DNA of 64,000 nucleotides, from the NCBI GenBank assembly GCA_036250195.1, contig JAVHZZ010000010.1:109576778-109640777 (forward strand), given 5' to 3'. The position numbers and the translations under genes are program-made. The notes beneath the pieces were generated by a model. That model worked only from the letters and a program-made list of their open reading frames with translations. It searched no databases and was not told where the DNA came from. This DNA comes from Mixophyes australis (Eukaryota > Chordata > Amphibia > Anura > Limnodynastidae). Of this stretch, positions 1 through 12,909 are shown one piece after another. Every line of letters starts with the position of its first letter. Within the stretch, counting starts at the first letter, position 1.

Positions 1-513
1 AAACCACCAAGAGAGATGATGATTTATATCCACTAGGATCCAATACAGCAAGAGAAGCTTTCTTGTTTAAACAGGGAATGGAGGAGAAAAATCTCATGTT
101 TGTGATCTAAATAACATTAGCCAAAGGCCAGTGTAGCTTGAGATTAGTACAAAAACCCTGCTGGGCTAATTAAAATACTCGTATTAAGAGAATAAGTGAC
201 CGTTTCCATCCTGTGCAGATATCACAGTACCTCTCGGTGGGCAAACTTGAACTTTAGAAAAACTGACTGATAAAAAAAGATTGTGTGAAGGAGAGATTGA
301 GTCCAAAGGAGCAGGTGGGACTGGTCGGAGGCAAACAGACACCGTCTTCAATGTCAGAAATAGGCCACACACCCCTAGACCACCCTAGCATGTTATGGAG
401 GACCCCAAATGCCCAATCTATACGCGATTCACCCCAGTTACACTCAAGATCTCTCTAACGATAAAACATTATTCTGCAGCCAAAATATGAGGCCTTGGAA
501 CAGCCTTAAAAGT
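1..513. other. Unassigned flank, no gene seen
   Basis: No coding pattern, RNA gene or repeat family was recognised here. The short open frames lack any family resemblance. The stretch ends at the target-site duplication of the neighbouring LINE. Confidence 0.5.
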
Positions 514-523
514 CAGCTACATG

Positions 524-2120
524 ATCCAAATTTATCTGGGCTGGTAAGCGCCCCCGAGTCCGTTTCAAACTTTTACAGAGAGCCCCGTGGGGAGGGGGAC
601 TGGGAATCCCGATTTCCGACGCTACTACCTCTCCGCTCAGCTTGCTCAATGCGTTCTGTGGTGTAGTTCAACACCCTCCAGAGTTTGGGTTGAGATCGAG
701 GCTGAAAGTCTGGGCATGCTATCTTTATCCACTCTCCTATGGCTCCCACGGGCTCGTCGACCAAAACGTGTCTCGCTTCATCCGATCATTACACACTCCC
801 TGGCGGTCTGGGACTCATCTTCTTAGAAATTTGGCCTTTCCCCCCATCCCTCACCCCTAATTCCTTTATTTAACTCCTCTGACTTCACCCCAGGCCTTAC
901 TCCTAAAGTATTCTCCTCGTGGACCTCACAAGGGGTCCGTTTTTTAAATCATCTCACCTCCACAGTAGTGTTCCCCTCGTTTACTGACATCCAATCACGA
1001 ATGGATATTTCCTCTAAACTTTTCTACCAATTTCTCCAGCTTCGTCATTTCCACCACACAGCTCTCTTCTCGTCCCCTTACCACGTTCGAAAACCTCTGT
1101 CTTCGCCACTGCTCTACGAAAGGCCTTATTTCAACACTATACCACGAACTCGCCCCACCTTCCTCAGACTCTAGAGTCTCGCACGAACTGGCCTGGGAAC
1201 GTGACTTTGGTGAAACCCTTTTTAGCGAAGAATGGTCAGAGATTTATGAGAATGCTGCCTCCAGTTCCATCTGCGTTAAAATAAAGGAGAACGTCTATAA
1301 GGTATTGTACCAATGGTACTACGTACCCTCCCGGATTCATAAAATTCTCCCAGACTCTTCTGATCGCTGTTGGCGGGGATGCTCCCATGAGGGTAATTTT
1401 ATCCACATACTGTGGACTTGTCCCAAATTAACAAATTTCTGGGCAGAGATTAAACACCTGATCCAATCGATTCTCCAGGTAGCGATACCATTAGAGCCTA
1501 AATTTTTTCTCTTGCCCTTGGGAGCTCCCACGGCAACTCAACACGAGAACAAGCTGGCATATTCTATCGGCAGCTACCTGCCAAATTGCAGCAGACTGGA
1601 GGCAGCAATCTCCACCTTCGCTTCAGGCCGTTATTAACAGAGTTTGGCAGGTCCAACGCCTGGAATACATGACCAGCATCATCAATAGGACGTCAAGATC
1701 GTTCTCTAAGGTTTGGACCCCATGGCTCTCGTTTTTTCAGGCCTATTCCCCTTTCACTTAATTTTATATTTACACATGTCCGTCCTTTTCCTTCTTCTTA
1801 ATTTTAATTTTATTGTATTTTATAATCCCTTTCTTCCTTTCCTTTTCTGTTCCAGTTTCTCTCTTCCCCTCTTTTCGCGTCATGCCCCCCTCTCTTGTGG
1901 CATTTCGCTCTCTCCCTCATATCTCTAAAAAAAACTCGGGTCAATATCGATGCACGGAATTTGGCCCCTCTGTATTGTTTTTCTTTTTTTGAGTTTCTCA
2001 CGATTTTATGTTGATCGTATATCATGCTTTTCAGTGAGTTGTATAGGGTCACTTTTACTGTATGTTAGTTTTGCTTGTTATTTGACCTCCCAAAAATAAA
2101 AGTTTAAAAAAAAAAAAAGG
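524..2120 (+). mobile_element. 5'-truncated L1/Tx1-type LINE insertion
   Basis: This is a retrotransposon copy holding only the C-terminal part of ORF2, a pyrimidine-rich 3' UTR and a terminal A-run at about 2106-2118. The 10-bp word cagctacatg stands just before it (514-523) and again just after the A-run (2121-2130), which is the expected target-site duplication of target-primed reverse transcription. The length of about 1.6 kb means that the endonuclease and most of the reverse transcriptase are missing, as is usual for LINE copies truncated during insertion. Membership of the L1/Tx1 clade comes from the encoded peptide, not from a database match. Confidence 0.85.
587..1760 (+). pseudogene. 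L1/Tx1-type ORF2 C-terminal remnant
   Basis: The coding remnant runs through several frames. The peptide near 620-680 contains the word AQLAQCVLW, followed by a stretch about 1000-1060 ending in LQLRHF. The piece at 1305-1560 has YQWYYVPSRIHKI, then SDRCWRGC and FIHILWTCP. That order (LQLRHF, YxWYxxPxRxHK, CWRGC, HxxWxCP) is typical of the region after the reverse transcriptase of L1-like elements, including a C-x3-C-x7-H-type cysteine/histidine cluster. After a frameshift near 1640 the reading continues to about 1760 (QRLEYMTSI then TPWLSFFQ). There are at least three frame changes plus stops, so no functional protein can be made. Confidence 0.8.
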
Positions 2121-2130
2121 CAGCTACATG

Positions 2131-3120
2131 GTTCAGGGGCAGCATACAGAAGGCTTCATGTTTATTGGTTTGTCTTTCACCTCTTATGTTCTGCTAGTCA
2201 CCTGCATTTACCCATAGAGGAGCAGGTATTCAGCACAATGATTCATTTAGAGCAGTAATTGCTGGCATCCTGCAGCTCTCCAGCTGTGGAACTACAAGTC
2301 CCTGTCTGCCTATCTCTGACAAGATACAAAAGCTCTAAATGCAGCTTTATAACCGTAGTAACTAGACTGGTTGGTGGATATTTCATTCCTGTGACTGACA
2401 AATACCTCTCACTTGTCAGTGTATAGTCCAGGACCCGGTATCTGGCTGTTGTATTTCATTGGCCAACGCTACGGTATAAGCTGCAGCGATATATAGACAA
2501 ATACTGATAATATCATGGTCAATTTTCAGCAAACGACAAATAAACTCAGAAGTGACATTTCCCCAATCACGTCGCAGAGTTTAAATTCAGCAATCAGCAC
2601 AGACGACTGGAACCTGGTGACTTCCATGTTTTTTTGTTTTTTTTAGCATTGCAATGAATGATCCAATGTCAGCATTTGTTCTACCTCTTCCCTTGTTTAT
2701 CATAAAGACAAGCGCGCTTCCCCTCCATGAATATGTTCCTTTTCTTTCCACACTTGAATATCTGTGGAATACTCATTAGCACTTTAATCTATTTATCTCT
2801 CCCCTACACCCTCTATCACTCCACTGTAATTAGTTTTCTTTTTTTTTTTGCTGTTTCAATAATCAACTCATTTGGGACTCATATAAAGGTCACCGGGCTC
2901 CCAATCTGCAAAGGAAAATGTGGTTTTAAGAAGAAGGGGAGAACTAGGTCTGCACGGCCGGCCCATGATGCATTTCACCTCGGTGGTTGCATCTGCTTCT
3001 TCCATCTCTCCTATTAGGCGAGAGGCTACGACATTAGGTGGTGAATTGAAGGCTACACCCAAAACCCACTTTACTTCTAGTCTGCAAATTGTTAGTTGAG
3101 AGAGAATGGGGGGCTACGGA
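2131..3120. other. Intergenic stretch with one short dispersed repeat
   Basis: No gene was seen. Positions about 2265-2315 contain aactacaagtccc next to a cagctgtgg word, a motif pair that recurs in looser form at 22360-22440 and 51255-51345, suggesting an old dispersed repeat. T-runs occur near 2628-2643 and 2840-2850. Confidence 0.4.
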
Positions 3121-3129
3121 GAGAGCACA

Positions 3130-3610
3130 GAGGGGAGCTCAGTTAGAGGAAAAACTCTTTGAGAATTAAGGTCATTAATTTTCCACTTTCAAGGGCTCCC
3201 ACACAGACAGAGATAAAGTCAGCACAAATATTCGCTGAAGTTTCCCTGGTTTTTTTTTCTCTCCCTTTTTTTTTTTTCCACTGCCAACCCATTTATCTCC
3301 ATGCTGTCAATTAGAGGGAAAAGCAAAGAAGTAATTAGGAACTGTGCAATTTTAATTAGCTGTTTTGATAATTAAACTAATTGGTTCCCTTGTGTTTCCG
3401 CAATGTGCGCCGAGCACTTTTTTGATATCTGGGCTGACGATTTCCCATCCGTTGGTTAATTAGTCACTTTTGCATTAAAAAGGAGCCTTTCTTAATAGCC
3501 TTAATTTGCAGTTGAAAAGAGGATCTACCGTCAATAATTTGTGTAATTGGTAACTGTTTGATTGTAATTTAGAAGCACGGCCGGGCAGCTCTGCATGCCT
3601 AATTCCTAAT
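3130..3610. promoter_or_regulatory. Candidate conserved non-coding element, TAAT-rich
   Basis: The block is low in repeats and packed with homeodomain-type cores: ttaattagc at about 3350, gataattaaactaattgg at about 3366-3383, ggttaattagtc at about 3453, and more tcaat and ttaat words to about 3560. It has no open frame. Such islands next to developmental regulators are often conserved enhancers. The call rests only on composition and motif density; conservation was not measured. Confidence 0.4.
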
Positions 3611-4520
3611 GACTAGGATTAAAGTAGGATTAAATGTTGGGTTGGAAAGATTTTTTTTCCTATGTAATTGTTGTACACTGGGTCTATTTATGGTAACTCA
3701 TATTAATTGCCTGTGTACTTTAATGTTTTTTGGTGGATGTGGCAGAAAGGCATATAATGAGATATTGATATATGACATCAGGAGGAGACAAATGTGTAAC
3801 GCGGTAGAGGTGACTTTTGTTGGGGAAAGTACATTTAATATAAAGTGAGTAGCGCTGAATCTGGATGTGGTGAAGGTCTCACAATGTTATCAGTTCACAT
3901 GAGAGAAGTTTCCTACTAAGAGCAGGAATAAAGGTTAATGTTGCTACAGTCATACAGGTAATTCTACATAATAATACTCCTAAGTGGCTGTACACACCAG
4001 GCTGTGGATGAGGTTTAGAGCTGTAGATATAGGCTGGGTCATAGGATGTGATTGAAATTGAAATTATATCAACAGACCTGAATAATGGCAGTTTGTTAGG
4101 GTTACCCATTAGCTTTTGTGGTTGCAGAAAATAAGATGTATACTGAGTGTTGAAGAACCAATATGCCTATTATTACCCATCCCTCAAGGAGCCATTAAGC
4201 CAATGGCTCTTCTTGGGGCCCCCATGTTACCTGTAACCAGCCATGACCCTCTGTGACAACTTGGGTTATAAAGCCCTGTTATTACGGCTGAGCAGAAGTA
4301 TTAAGCGGCCCGGACCAGAGGTGTGTTGCGTCACCTGATTGGACAGGGGCTGATTACTCTGTGCCACGCTGCTCCAATAGCTATGATGGATCCAGTCAAC
4401 CAGTAGTGAAGGTTTGTCTTCTCTTCCTTCTCCAATATGAGGAAGACTAGAGTCCCGAGCAGGCTGAGGCATCGCCCAACTGAAGATGTACATAGGTACA
4501 TAGGTAGTTGCTAGTTAAAG
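3611..4520. other. Intergenic stretch, nothing recognised
   Basis: No gene or repeat family was recognised. A short direct repeat of gtacatagg occurs at about 4487-4505. Confidence 0.4.
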
Positions 4521-4818
4521 AAGGGGATTATAGAAACATGGTCCACATCTGCCACACTTCTGATCCAATAGCCAGGTAGTTTTGATGTAAACAGGATTTA
4601 TTTAAATATACAAATCTGAAGTATCCAACAGGCAAAGTCAATAAGCTCAAGGCAGAGAAATGTCTGGTGCAAGTATCAAACAATTGCAATCCAAATCACA
4701 AAGGGAGCAAGGTTCCGTGAAAGCATATAGTTCAGATGCCAACACAATACACAAGCACAGGCTTCAAACAGGAAGTGTTTTTTTATAGGCCCACACAGGA
4801 AAAGGATATCCAAGATGA

Positions 4819-4956
4819 AATCTTCATGAAGCAGTCCTGGCCATCTTGGATAAGGGATATTCTAAGGGCAAATTTCATACCAGAGTTCCAAAATGTAATC
4901 TTCATGAAACACAACTGGCCATCTTGGAGGAGGACTATTCTATCGGCAAGTTCATA
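4819..4956. repeat. Tandem pair of 60-bp repeats at the gypsy 3' end
   Basis: Positions 4819-4879 and 4897-4956 are diverged copies; both start aatcttcatgaa, share ctggccatcttgga and end in ttcata. They lie 78 bp apart in the presumed 3' UTR or LTR of the minus-strand gypsy element. Confidence 0.6.
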
Positions 4957-4984
4957 ACAGGATGCCCCCTCTCATTGACGTCCT

Positions 4985-7045
4985 CCGGACGGCTTAGGAC
5001 CAGGCTTCCCAGGATACTATCGATTATCGATGAAGTGTTTTTACCAAAAGATGAGCATGAACATCCTCAGCAGATTGCTAAGAGTCATCTTCTGAACGAT
5101 ACCCCCGCCAACGAAGCAGACACTGTAGTCGATCTTGAAAAATATGAGAGTCCAGGATCTTTTCGACTATGAATTCCTCATGATCATCAATTTGAATTGA
5201 CTCAGGAGGGGGCCAAAGAGCGACCAGCAAATGAATTATCAACTGAAGGTTTAGTAATGAAACATGGAAAACAGGATGTACTTTGATGGAATCAGGAAGA
5301 TCCAATCGAAAAGCCACTGAACTAATCCATGCAAGGATCTTAGATGGATTAATAGACTTGCTACCCTATTTAGGAGATGGTACCCTATCCTTAAATGTTG
5401 TATTGACAACCATAATTCATCACCGATATTTAAACCAGGCACAGCTCTTCGCGATCTGTTAACATCACGTTATAACTTTTTTTGAGCAATTTTCAATGTG
5501 TCCTTTAATAATTTGAGATTATTTTGCATTAGAGTCTGTCGATCATCCACAGCAGGAATTGGTGAGTCACAAGGTAGATTGGGGAATATATTTGGATGGT
5601 ATCCTAGACTAGCATAGAAAGGGCTAAAAATAGTAGATAAATGTTGGAAATTGTTATACACAAATTCAGCCATGGGGAGGACATCAGCCCAATCATCTTG
5701 TAGGTGACAAATATAGCATCCAAGTTAGTTCGCTCTGTTTGTCCATTTGACTGCTGATGAAACGTGGTGGACAAGTTCACCAAAAGGCCAAGAGATTTAC
5801 AAAACTGTTTCCAAAATCTTGACATGAGTTGAACCCCTCAGTCTGACACCACATTATTAGAAACTCCATGGAGACGGAACACTTCTTTTATAAGTAAATC
5901 AGCTGTTTCTTTTGCTGTTGGAGTTCCCCGGGGCAGGGTGTAAAGTGAGCCATATTTGTCAACCTGTTGATTACCACAAATATAGTGGTCATATTTTTAG
6001 ATCTTGAAGGTCTACCATAAAATCCACAGAAATAGAATCTCGTGGAAGTGTAGGTATTGGCAAAGGTTGTAAGGGTCCGAAAAGAGAAGTACGAGGAGTT
6101 TTGGGCCACCAGAATGGACAACTTAAAAGTTCTTGAGTTTTCTGGACTCCTCTATGACCTGCTAATTTAGAGTCATGGAATAGTTGCGTGACTTTTATCT
6201 TTGTCTTTTCTGGAACATAGTCGATGTGTCAGGTGCCAGACTCTGTTATTATAGGTTAATTTTAAATCTTTTGGAGAATCCAGGAGGGTACAATCAGTAT
6301 CATAACTATTCTTGATATCTGTTAATAGCTCACTGTTACAAAGAACCACCAAAAATTTCAGGAATTATTGTTTGAACATGCTCTACCTGAGGATTCTCAC
6401 AATGGGCTCTTCAAAGAGCTTCTTTTCCATTCTTCGATCCAGGTCAACAAGAAATTAGGAAATCAAAATGGTTCATAAAGAGAGCCCATCAAGCTTGTTG
6501 GGGAGACAATCTCTTTGCTGATTTAAGGAATTCAAAAATTCAATGATCTGTGAGAGCTATCACTTGATGCTTTGCACCTTCTAAGAGATCTCTGCACTCT
6601 GAAAAAGCAGCTATAATGGCAAGAAGTTCCTTATTTCCCACATCATGTTTCAGGAGCAGTCATTTGCCTTGAATATAAAGCACAGGGGTGAAGTAAAATC
6701 ATTTCTCCTACTCTTTGTGATATTACTGCTCCTAGAGCTGAATCCGATTCATCAGTTTCTAAAACAAATGAAAGTGTAGTATCAGGATGAATTAATACAA
6801 GAGCTCACGTAAACTTTATTTTCAAAATAGAAAAGGCTTTATCAGCTGCTGGTAACCATTGAAAAGAAGAAACTTCTTTTGTGAGTTGAGTAATGGGGGG
6901 CAATAATTCCAGAAAAGTTCTATAAAAGACGCTGATAAAAATTAGCAAACCCCATAAATCATTGTACATCTTTAACATTTTTAGGTATAGGCCAATCTAC
7001 CACAGCACAGACTTTACATGGATCCATACGACTGATGTGCCCACC
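4985..7045 (-). pseudogene. gypsy pol remnant (RT end, RNase H, integrase, chromodomain)
   Basis: From high to low coordinates the minus strand reads: near 7040-6950, the RT/RNase H linker with VVDWPIPKNVKDVQ and then GFANFYQR; near 6765-6700, the RNase H start with TDESDSALGAVISQRVGE; near 6121-5888, the integrase N-terminal part of the core with VVINRLTNMAHFTP; near 5830-5750, the core word TTFHQQSNGQTERTN, including the usual catalytic-region QxNGQxER pattern; near 5670-5600, AEFVYNNFQH and FSPFYASLGYHP; near 5310-5080, LDLPDSIKVHPVFHVSLL followed by chromodomain words EEFIVEKILDS and LLRWRGY. A stop stands where the chromodomain's following tryptophan is normally found. It is broken by frameshifts throughout. 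Confidence 0.8.
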
Positions 7046-7060
7046 GACTGCAAGCAATCG

Positions 7061-8363
7061 CGATGAATTAAGAATGAAGAATTAGAGATGAGGGACTCTC
7101 TTCATTTTAATTTGTGGAATAATTTGCATATAAGGCAACAAATTCTATTTTTAGAACTATTTTAAAATATATTTTTATATAATCATATATAACAGTTAAA
7201 ACATTAAAAAGAGCATAAAAACATACTAGTAATTTCAACCTATTAATTTTTTTAATTTATATAATTTATTTGAATCCAGCACTTTGAATAGGCTCTGAAT
7301 CATATTTTTTAAAAACTTTATGTCCAGCCACTAAAAACAGAAATTTATAGGATCTGAAACTTTCATGTAGCGCTAAAGCAATAATTGCAGCGCTGAATCA
7401 CTAATTGTAGCTTTGAACCGCTAACTGCAGCACTGAAACATTAATTGCAGCACTAATTGCAGCACTGAATGCAGGAATATAACATAACTGCAATATTGGA
7501 GTATAAACTGCAGACAGTCTCACCAAGGTTAACACCTTGATGTATAGAGAAAAGCCCTATTGCCGCTGGACATACCTGTTTTCGATGGCCCATAGGGTTT
7601 TTCTCCTTTTGATAAATATACCTCTGTGGTCACTACTATGTGGGGATAATATGGTGTCTTGTGATGTTGTGCTGTCATAATAATGCCTTATTTTGGATAT
7701 ATTCTGGTCTACCCGAGAGAGTTGCATCCCACAGAGGGTACCTGCCATCCCAGCTAAGGGTGGTATCCTCACAGTAAGGATCCAAAATCACAAACACCAC
7801 AGCAAGAAGACACAGACATGTTCCTTTTGTTGTACATCAATATGTCACAGTTCCGTTCTTCAAATAGAGGAAACCTCATCTTCCAGAACAAAACAACTTA
7901 TACGGGAACATTGGACCAATTACCACTGGATAACGTTTGATTAAAAAAAGATACTCCAGACATTTCGTTTACTTCCATAACCCATAATTCTAAATAAAAT
8001 TATATGCAAATCATTCTTACTTTTCTGTTGTCTTCTGGCTGAAACAAAGCATCTACAAATTACGTTTTCTTAAGTGGAACCCAATTAAACTTTATTAAGG
8101 GAATTTTAAAAGATATTTGTCTTTTCTCAGCCTTCTCTCAAATCATTTTGGACAACAGACATTAACAGGACGCTGGCGATTGTAACTCAGATATTACACT
8201 CTGGGGCGCAGATTACAACTCCTCCATCCATGAGGCAGCAGTAAATATAATTACACTGTTATGCTAATTATCTTTATCAGTTACAGGATATAAGTTAAAT
8301 AATGGGGATGAAGATCAGTTTTAACAAAAGTGACAAAAGGGGAAGAAACAGTTCAGAGTCATA
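7061..8363. other. AT-rich intergenic stretch with a small tandem repeat
   Basis: Positions 7140-7330 are very AT-rich. At about 7368-7470 a loose tandem array of roughly 25-bp units built on gcagcactgaa and actaattgcagc is present (about four copies). No gene was seen in the rest. Confidence 0.45.
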
Positions 8364-8549
8364 GGGCCTGATTCAGTAAGGGAAGTTAAGCAAAAGTGAG
8401 TAAGTAAGGGAAAACCATGTTGCATTGGAGGGGGAGGTAAATAGTAAACTAATTTGCACCCCTTGCATTGTAACATGGTTTTGTCCAGAAAACTTGAGTA
8501 AGAAAACTTACTCAATATTTTGTTTAGCTTTCCTTAATGAATCAGGCCC
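8364..8549. mobile_element. Foldback MITE, gggcctgattca-end family
   Basis: The 186-bp element begins gggcctgattcagtaagg and ends ccttaatgaatcaggccc, an inverted repeat of about 18 bp. The trinucleotide ata stands on both sides. An inner part (ttgcaccccttgcattgta then ggttttgtcc) is shared with the foldback at 14931-15264, so both are one family of non-autonomous DNA transposon. No transposase is encoded. Confidence 0.75.
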
Positions 8550-10516
8550 ATAATGAATATAAGAAACCAGTCACCAGTCTCTTTCTTCAATGCCGAGCAG
8601 ATATCTAGTTGGTTAAAGTCACTGTTACTGCAGTGACGCACATCAGAAGTTGACACAAAATAAAAAGCAGAGTAAAAACTTTCCACAAAGTCCAAAAACA
8701 GTTCTTACAAAAAAACATATTCACCAAAGTAGCAGAAATAATGTTTTGTGTTCAAGTCTCACTGTAATTAATATATAATTAAACCCCCAAAAATTGATGC
8801 GACTCCTTGCTGTGAACGCTCGTCTCTGTTATTTGCTTGCGAAACCTGCCCTGCTAACACTATCTGAAGCCAATAGACAAGACCAACCTCCGTTGTGGAG
8901 TACAGTAACAGATTGGCCCTGCTCACAGTTTGCATCCAAGTGTCCTATTTTTAATATAAACATTAAAAGTATATATGAAAACTACACATAGTCCAGTGCT
9001 CTAAAACAAAGAATATATAAATCATCACGTATCAGCATATATATAAGTAGGAGCATTTAGTGCACCATATAGCTATGTTGGGGTAAGTGTAAGCTCACCT
9101 GCCAAAATCAAGGCGTCTCCTGTAGGTGAGTCCCTAGTCAGTGTATTTAGGATGACACAATTAAAACCTGAGTCTGAGTATGCAGCACCTACGAGGAGAA
9201 GGTCTGTAAAAGAAAATTATAAATCAGTGAAACATCATTAAAAATATCTGTCTGCCCAATACAATAAAGCTCATTTCAGTCCATATTAGCAGCAAATTAA
9301 ATATCTTCCAAAGTCCCTTCTACATTCAAAAAATGTTTTAATCTTTCATGAGAATTAGTCGTTAAAAATTTCAGATTTTAAAATACCAAAACATTTTTCT
9401 TTTGAGAATATTGGGTTTTTTCTTTCATCAGAATTATCTGCACATTATACACTTAATTATACGTCTGTTCGGAGATACTAAATCAGAGGACACAAGGTTT
9501 CCACAATCCGTCAGCAACTTAGATAAAAGGAAACTCGAGCTGTGATCTCAATTCATTTGTAAAACCCGACCTCTAATGCTCAATAGTTTCAAAGGTGAAA
9601 TGATCCATATTCACCACAGACCATACACAGAATATAAAATCTACTTTCTCTGTTCTCGTCCTTCTTCAGAATAATTCAATTTCTGGCAAACTGCAGGGAA
9701 CCCTAAACAAAACATGAGCCCAACTTCAACCTGTGTTGAGCCGGGATAACACCCAGAATACTGAGAGGTAGATGTCAGCCTAGGTCTATTCCAGCTCATG
9801 GACCGCCACAAGATAATACATAGAGGATGGGGGGTATATGGGTGTAGATATATTTATGCTCTAATTATGAGTGTCAAGATGGTTGAGTGAGCAAACTATC
9901 TGAATATATATAGGTTGAGTCATATACAAGTTTGTTTGAAACAACCAACCCCCCCTCTTCCCCCCCCCCCACACCCACACCCACAAGTAATCTTCCCCTT
10001 CAGTGCAACAGTAACCCTGGTATCATTGCTTTGTGCTGCTGGGGACACTGCTCCTTCCACTATATAACTCACAGTCTGTGGCTTCCTGCTGCCTCCATTC
10101 CCCTCCTCACATCATTATTCAATGAGGAGTAGTTAAATTAACTGTGACATTATTTATTATAGCAGTATAGTGATAGAATGATATTAAAATATATATAATG
10201 TATTGCTTGTATTACATGTATTACCAATGGTAAAATTGGACATTTAGAAGTGGAGGTATGGTATACCCCCATACACACACACTTTGACCACTGTGTATTA
10301 CAATTTTTACACTTGTTCTTTTTTCTAAAAGCTAATTGTACTCCAATTTTCACCTACAGATTGTTCTATGGTAAATGCTGACCAAAATTTGAGAAGACCA
10401 AATTAGGACAAAACAAGCCATCCTTGATCGTTCCAAACCACTCACCAAATTCACAAAGACACTGTCCAGAATCTGCCCCTTTGCTGGAGCAACAGGGCTG
10501 GCTCACCAAAAATTCA
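8550..10516. other. Intergenic stretch, low-complexity C-tract
   Basis: No gene was seen. A C-rich run with ccacaccc repeats occupies about 9949-9986. Confidence 0.4.
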
Positions 10517-10710
10517 TCCAAAAACATACTGGTAGGTAAATTGGCTGCTATCTAAATTGACCCCAGTGTCTCTCTCTCTGTCTGTCTGTGTGTCTATATT
10601 AGGGAATTTAGACTGTAAGCTCCAATATGGCAGGGACTGATGTGAATGAGTTCTCTGTACAGCGCTGCGGAATTAGTGGCACTATATAAATAACTGATGA
10701 TGATGATGAC
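10517..10710 (+). mobile_element. SINE fragment with L2-like tail
   Basis: This is the 3' part of the SINE seen complete at 26187-26520: tccaaaaacatactggtagg, an aattgacccc word, a tctgtctgtctgtgtg run, then a cagcgctgcggaatt block and a tail of actatataaataa plus (tga)n. The tRNA-like head is missing. Confidence 0.75.
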
Positions 10711-11399
10711 ATATGAAATGTCTGAAACATTTTCACAATTTAGGCAACACAAAAGAAAACCAACGTAAATGGGCAAAATCACAGGAGGAAACTAATAATT
10801 GACATCAAGTTTATATACAACATTTAAACATTTCATGAGGCGCAAATAAAAAATGCTGATGTGAAAGAGCAATTATACAATGGACAATGTACAATGCAGC
10901 TTTTTAGCATAGAGTCCAGATTTCCACCCATAAATGAAAATAATTTATGTGAAATTCATAGTACTTTGTTATCTGTGGAATTGGTTGAGCTTAATAGACT
11001 TTGCAGCTATATAAAATGCAACTACAGATCAACACTTTGTATTTTAGCCCATTTGTCTTTCTGGACCTCAGTCCCCCTGATGCCCCTTCCTGATGACTAT
11101 AGTGGCAAACATTAGTAATTATAGCAACATTAGTGCCTGTAAATCTGTTGTTCGAGGAATTGTTATTAAGCTGTAGTTGTCTGATACGAAAAAACTAGTG
11201 GAATTTGTGAATTTGAAATCAGCATTTATGAGAAGTGATATGTTTTTTTTTGGGTCTAAAAATACATTGTTACAATATTGTCACTCAGAGATCTGTGTAC
11301 CCATCATTCTGCAAAACATGTTCCCTGGTTCCAGAGAACACTCAGCTGCCTCAATCTTCATTCTAAATAGCAAATTTCGTTCCCCGACTCCTACGTGAC
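10711..11399. other. Intergenic stretch, nothing recognised
   Basis: No gene or repeat family was recognised. Confidence 0.35.
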
Positions 11400-11720
11400 T
11401 GTGAGCACGTCAACTTTTTTGGCTTCCACAAACTAATGACTTATTACTTTAAATACATTTTTAATTTGAAAACTATTTTGACATGTGTCATCCATGTATT
11501 TTTCTTGGCAGGCGTTTAGGGGAAAATGGCATGGCTCGATGCTCATAAAACTTATAATTAAAAAAAATAAAATCCAAGCATTTGGCAATATTATTGCCAT
11601 GGTAATAAACAATTCACCCTTTAAACTGTATAGGTGTTTGTAAATTATTTCATTTAGTTCTTTGAAACAGGCGTTGAAGTAGAAACACTGTTCTGACTGG
11701 TACATTGGTCATGGATAAAT
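11400..11720. promoter_or_regulatory. Candidate conserved non-coding element
   Basis: This is an AT-rich, repeat-free block with TAAT cores and a symmetrical word ggcaatattattgcc at about 11583-11597. It resembles conserved enhancers in texture only; there is no comparative evidence. Confidence 0.25.
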
Positions 11721-12909
11721 AGCATAAATTAATACATTACTAAGCAAAGAGAAATATACGTCATAATGGTATTTATTGGCTGAGATAAGTTTAAAGAGAA
11801 GAAGGTTTCCACCAAACAACTTTAATTGATTGACTTGTGAGCACTCCTGCAGCGTTTATTAAATACCTCGGGGTCTATGTACTAAGGAAAATATGGAGGA
11901 AGGAGACGCATTTCTGCTTCCTTTGTGTTCCTTAGCATGTGTGTCAGCAGGGGGAGGGCCATGGGAGGAGCCAGGAATTATGTTATTTACATCCTTAGAG
12001 GTCTCACTTTGGGATAACTCCTGCTCCATACCCACGACTGTCCCACCATGATGCAGTTGGCATGCCCCCGTTCACCATTGTAAGAGGCTGTCACACACAC
12101 CAGAGTCAGGTGATTAAGGGAGGGGAGGTTGCTTGGCGGTGCTTCAGAAGTGCTAGACCTGCCCCCCATGAGATGTGACCACAGCCTAGGTAACAGACAA
12201 TATCACGCCGCTTTGGAGAAGGCGTGGTCATATCACATTTCGAAACTTGTATAGAAGTGGCCTCAACTAACAGCTCCGACCCAACAATAAAACTGTAACA
12301 ACTTGTGCAACATTGTATCCACAGATATATTCGTCAGCTATGTGCTTCCAATGGTCATATTTACATGATACATTTGTGTACTTATATATGTGTAGATTCT
12401 GTGCTGGATCACGGTCTATGGCAGATTAGGAAGACCGTGGTCCCTGGATGGTTTTCAAGCCACAGTCCTGCACCCCACGTTTTGTGCCTGATTACCCACA
12501 GGAATATAGTTCATAAGTATATTCTATTGAACATATTGCAGAAAAATGATAACTGGATTATACTTCTCCCCTCTGGGAGTGCAAGAGTTTATTAATCTGA
12601 ACCATTGTTTTCTGAACATTTTTTAAAAAGGATGTTTTTATTAAACTATCCAATTTGTGTCCTCTCTCGGAGAATCCCACTTTATCCTGAAAGCTGACCC
12701 TGGATGAGATTTGTATTACAACAGTGAAAATCTCTTTACTGATTTGTAATTGTATAAATATATATTGTATTTCCCCAAATAATTAGCTCTACCCTCGCCC
12801 TGAGAATTAGTACTGTACAGCCCATGCCACAATTGTTGCATTATAATTGCTTGATTTAAACAGTTCTCCAGTTACCCTTTCAAAAAAGAGCACAGGAATG
12901 ATCGCAGTT
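11721..12909. other. Intergenic stretch, nothing recognised
   Basis: No gene was seen. The phrase ggggtctatgtactaag at about 11870 resembles short dispersed frog repeats that start this way, but no element end could be drawn. Confidence 0.35.

Larger units (their letters stand above)
4521..7060 (-). mobile_element. Decayed chromodomain Ty3/gypsy retrotransposon
   Basis: Read on the minus strand, the order is end of reverse transcriptase, RNase H, integrase and chromodomain, and then non-coding sequence that may be 3' UTR and LTR (about 4985 down to 4521). Pol order RT-RH-IN with a C-terminal chromodomain defines the chromovirus branch of Ty3/gypsy. The 5' part (gag, protease, most of RT) is absent: recognisable coding sequence stops at about 7040, where AT-rich unrelated DNA begins. 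No second LTR was found, so the left boundary is approximate. Many stops and frameshifts mark it as old. Confidence 0.75.
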
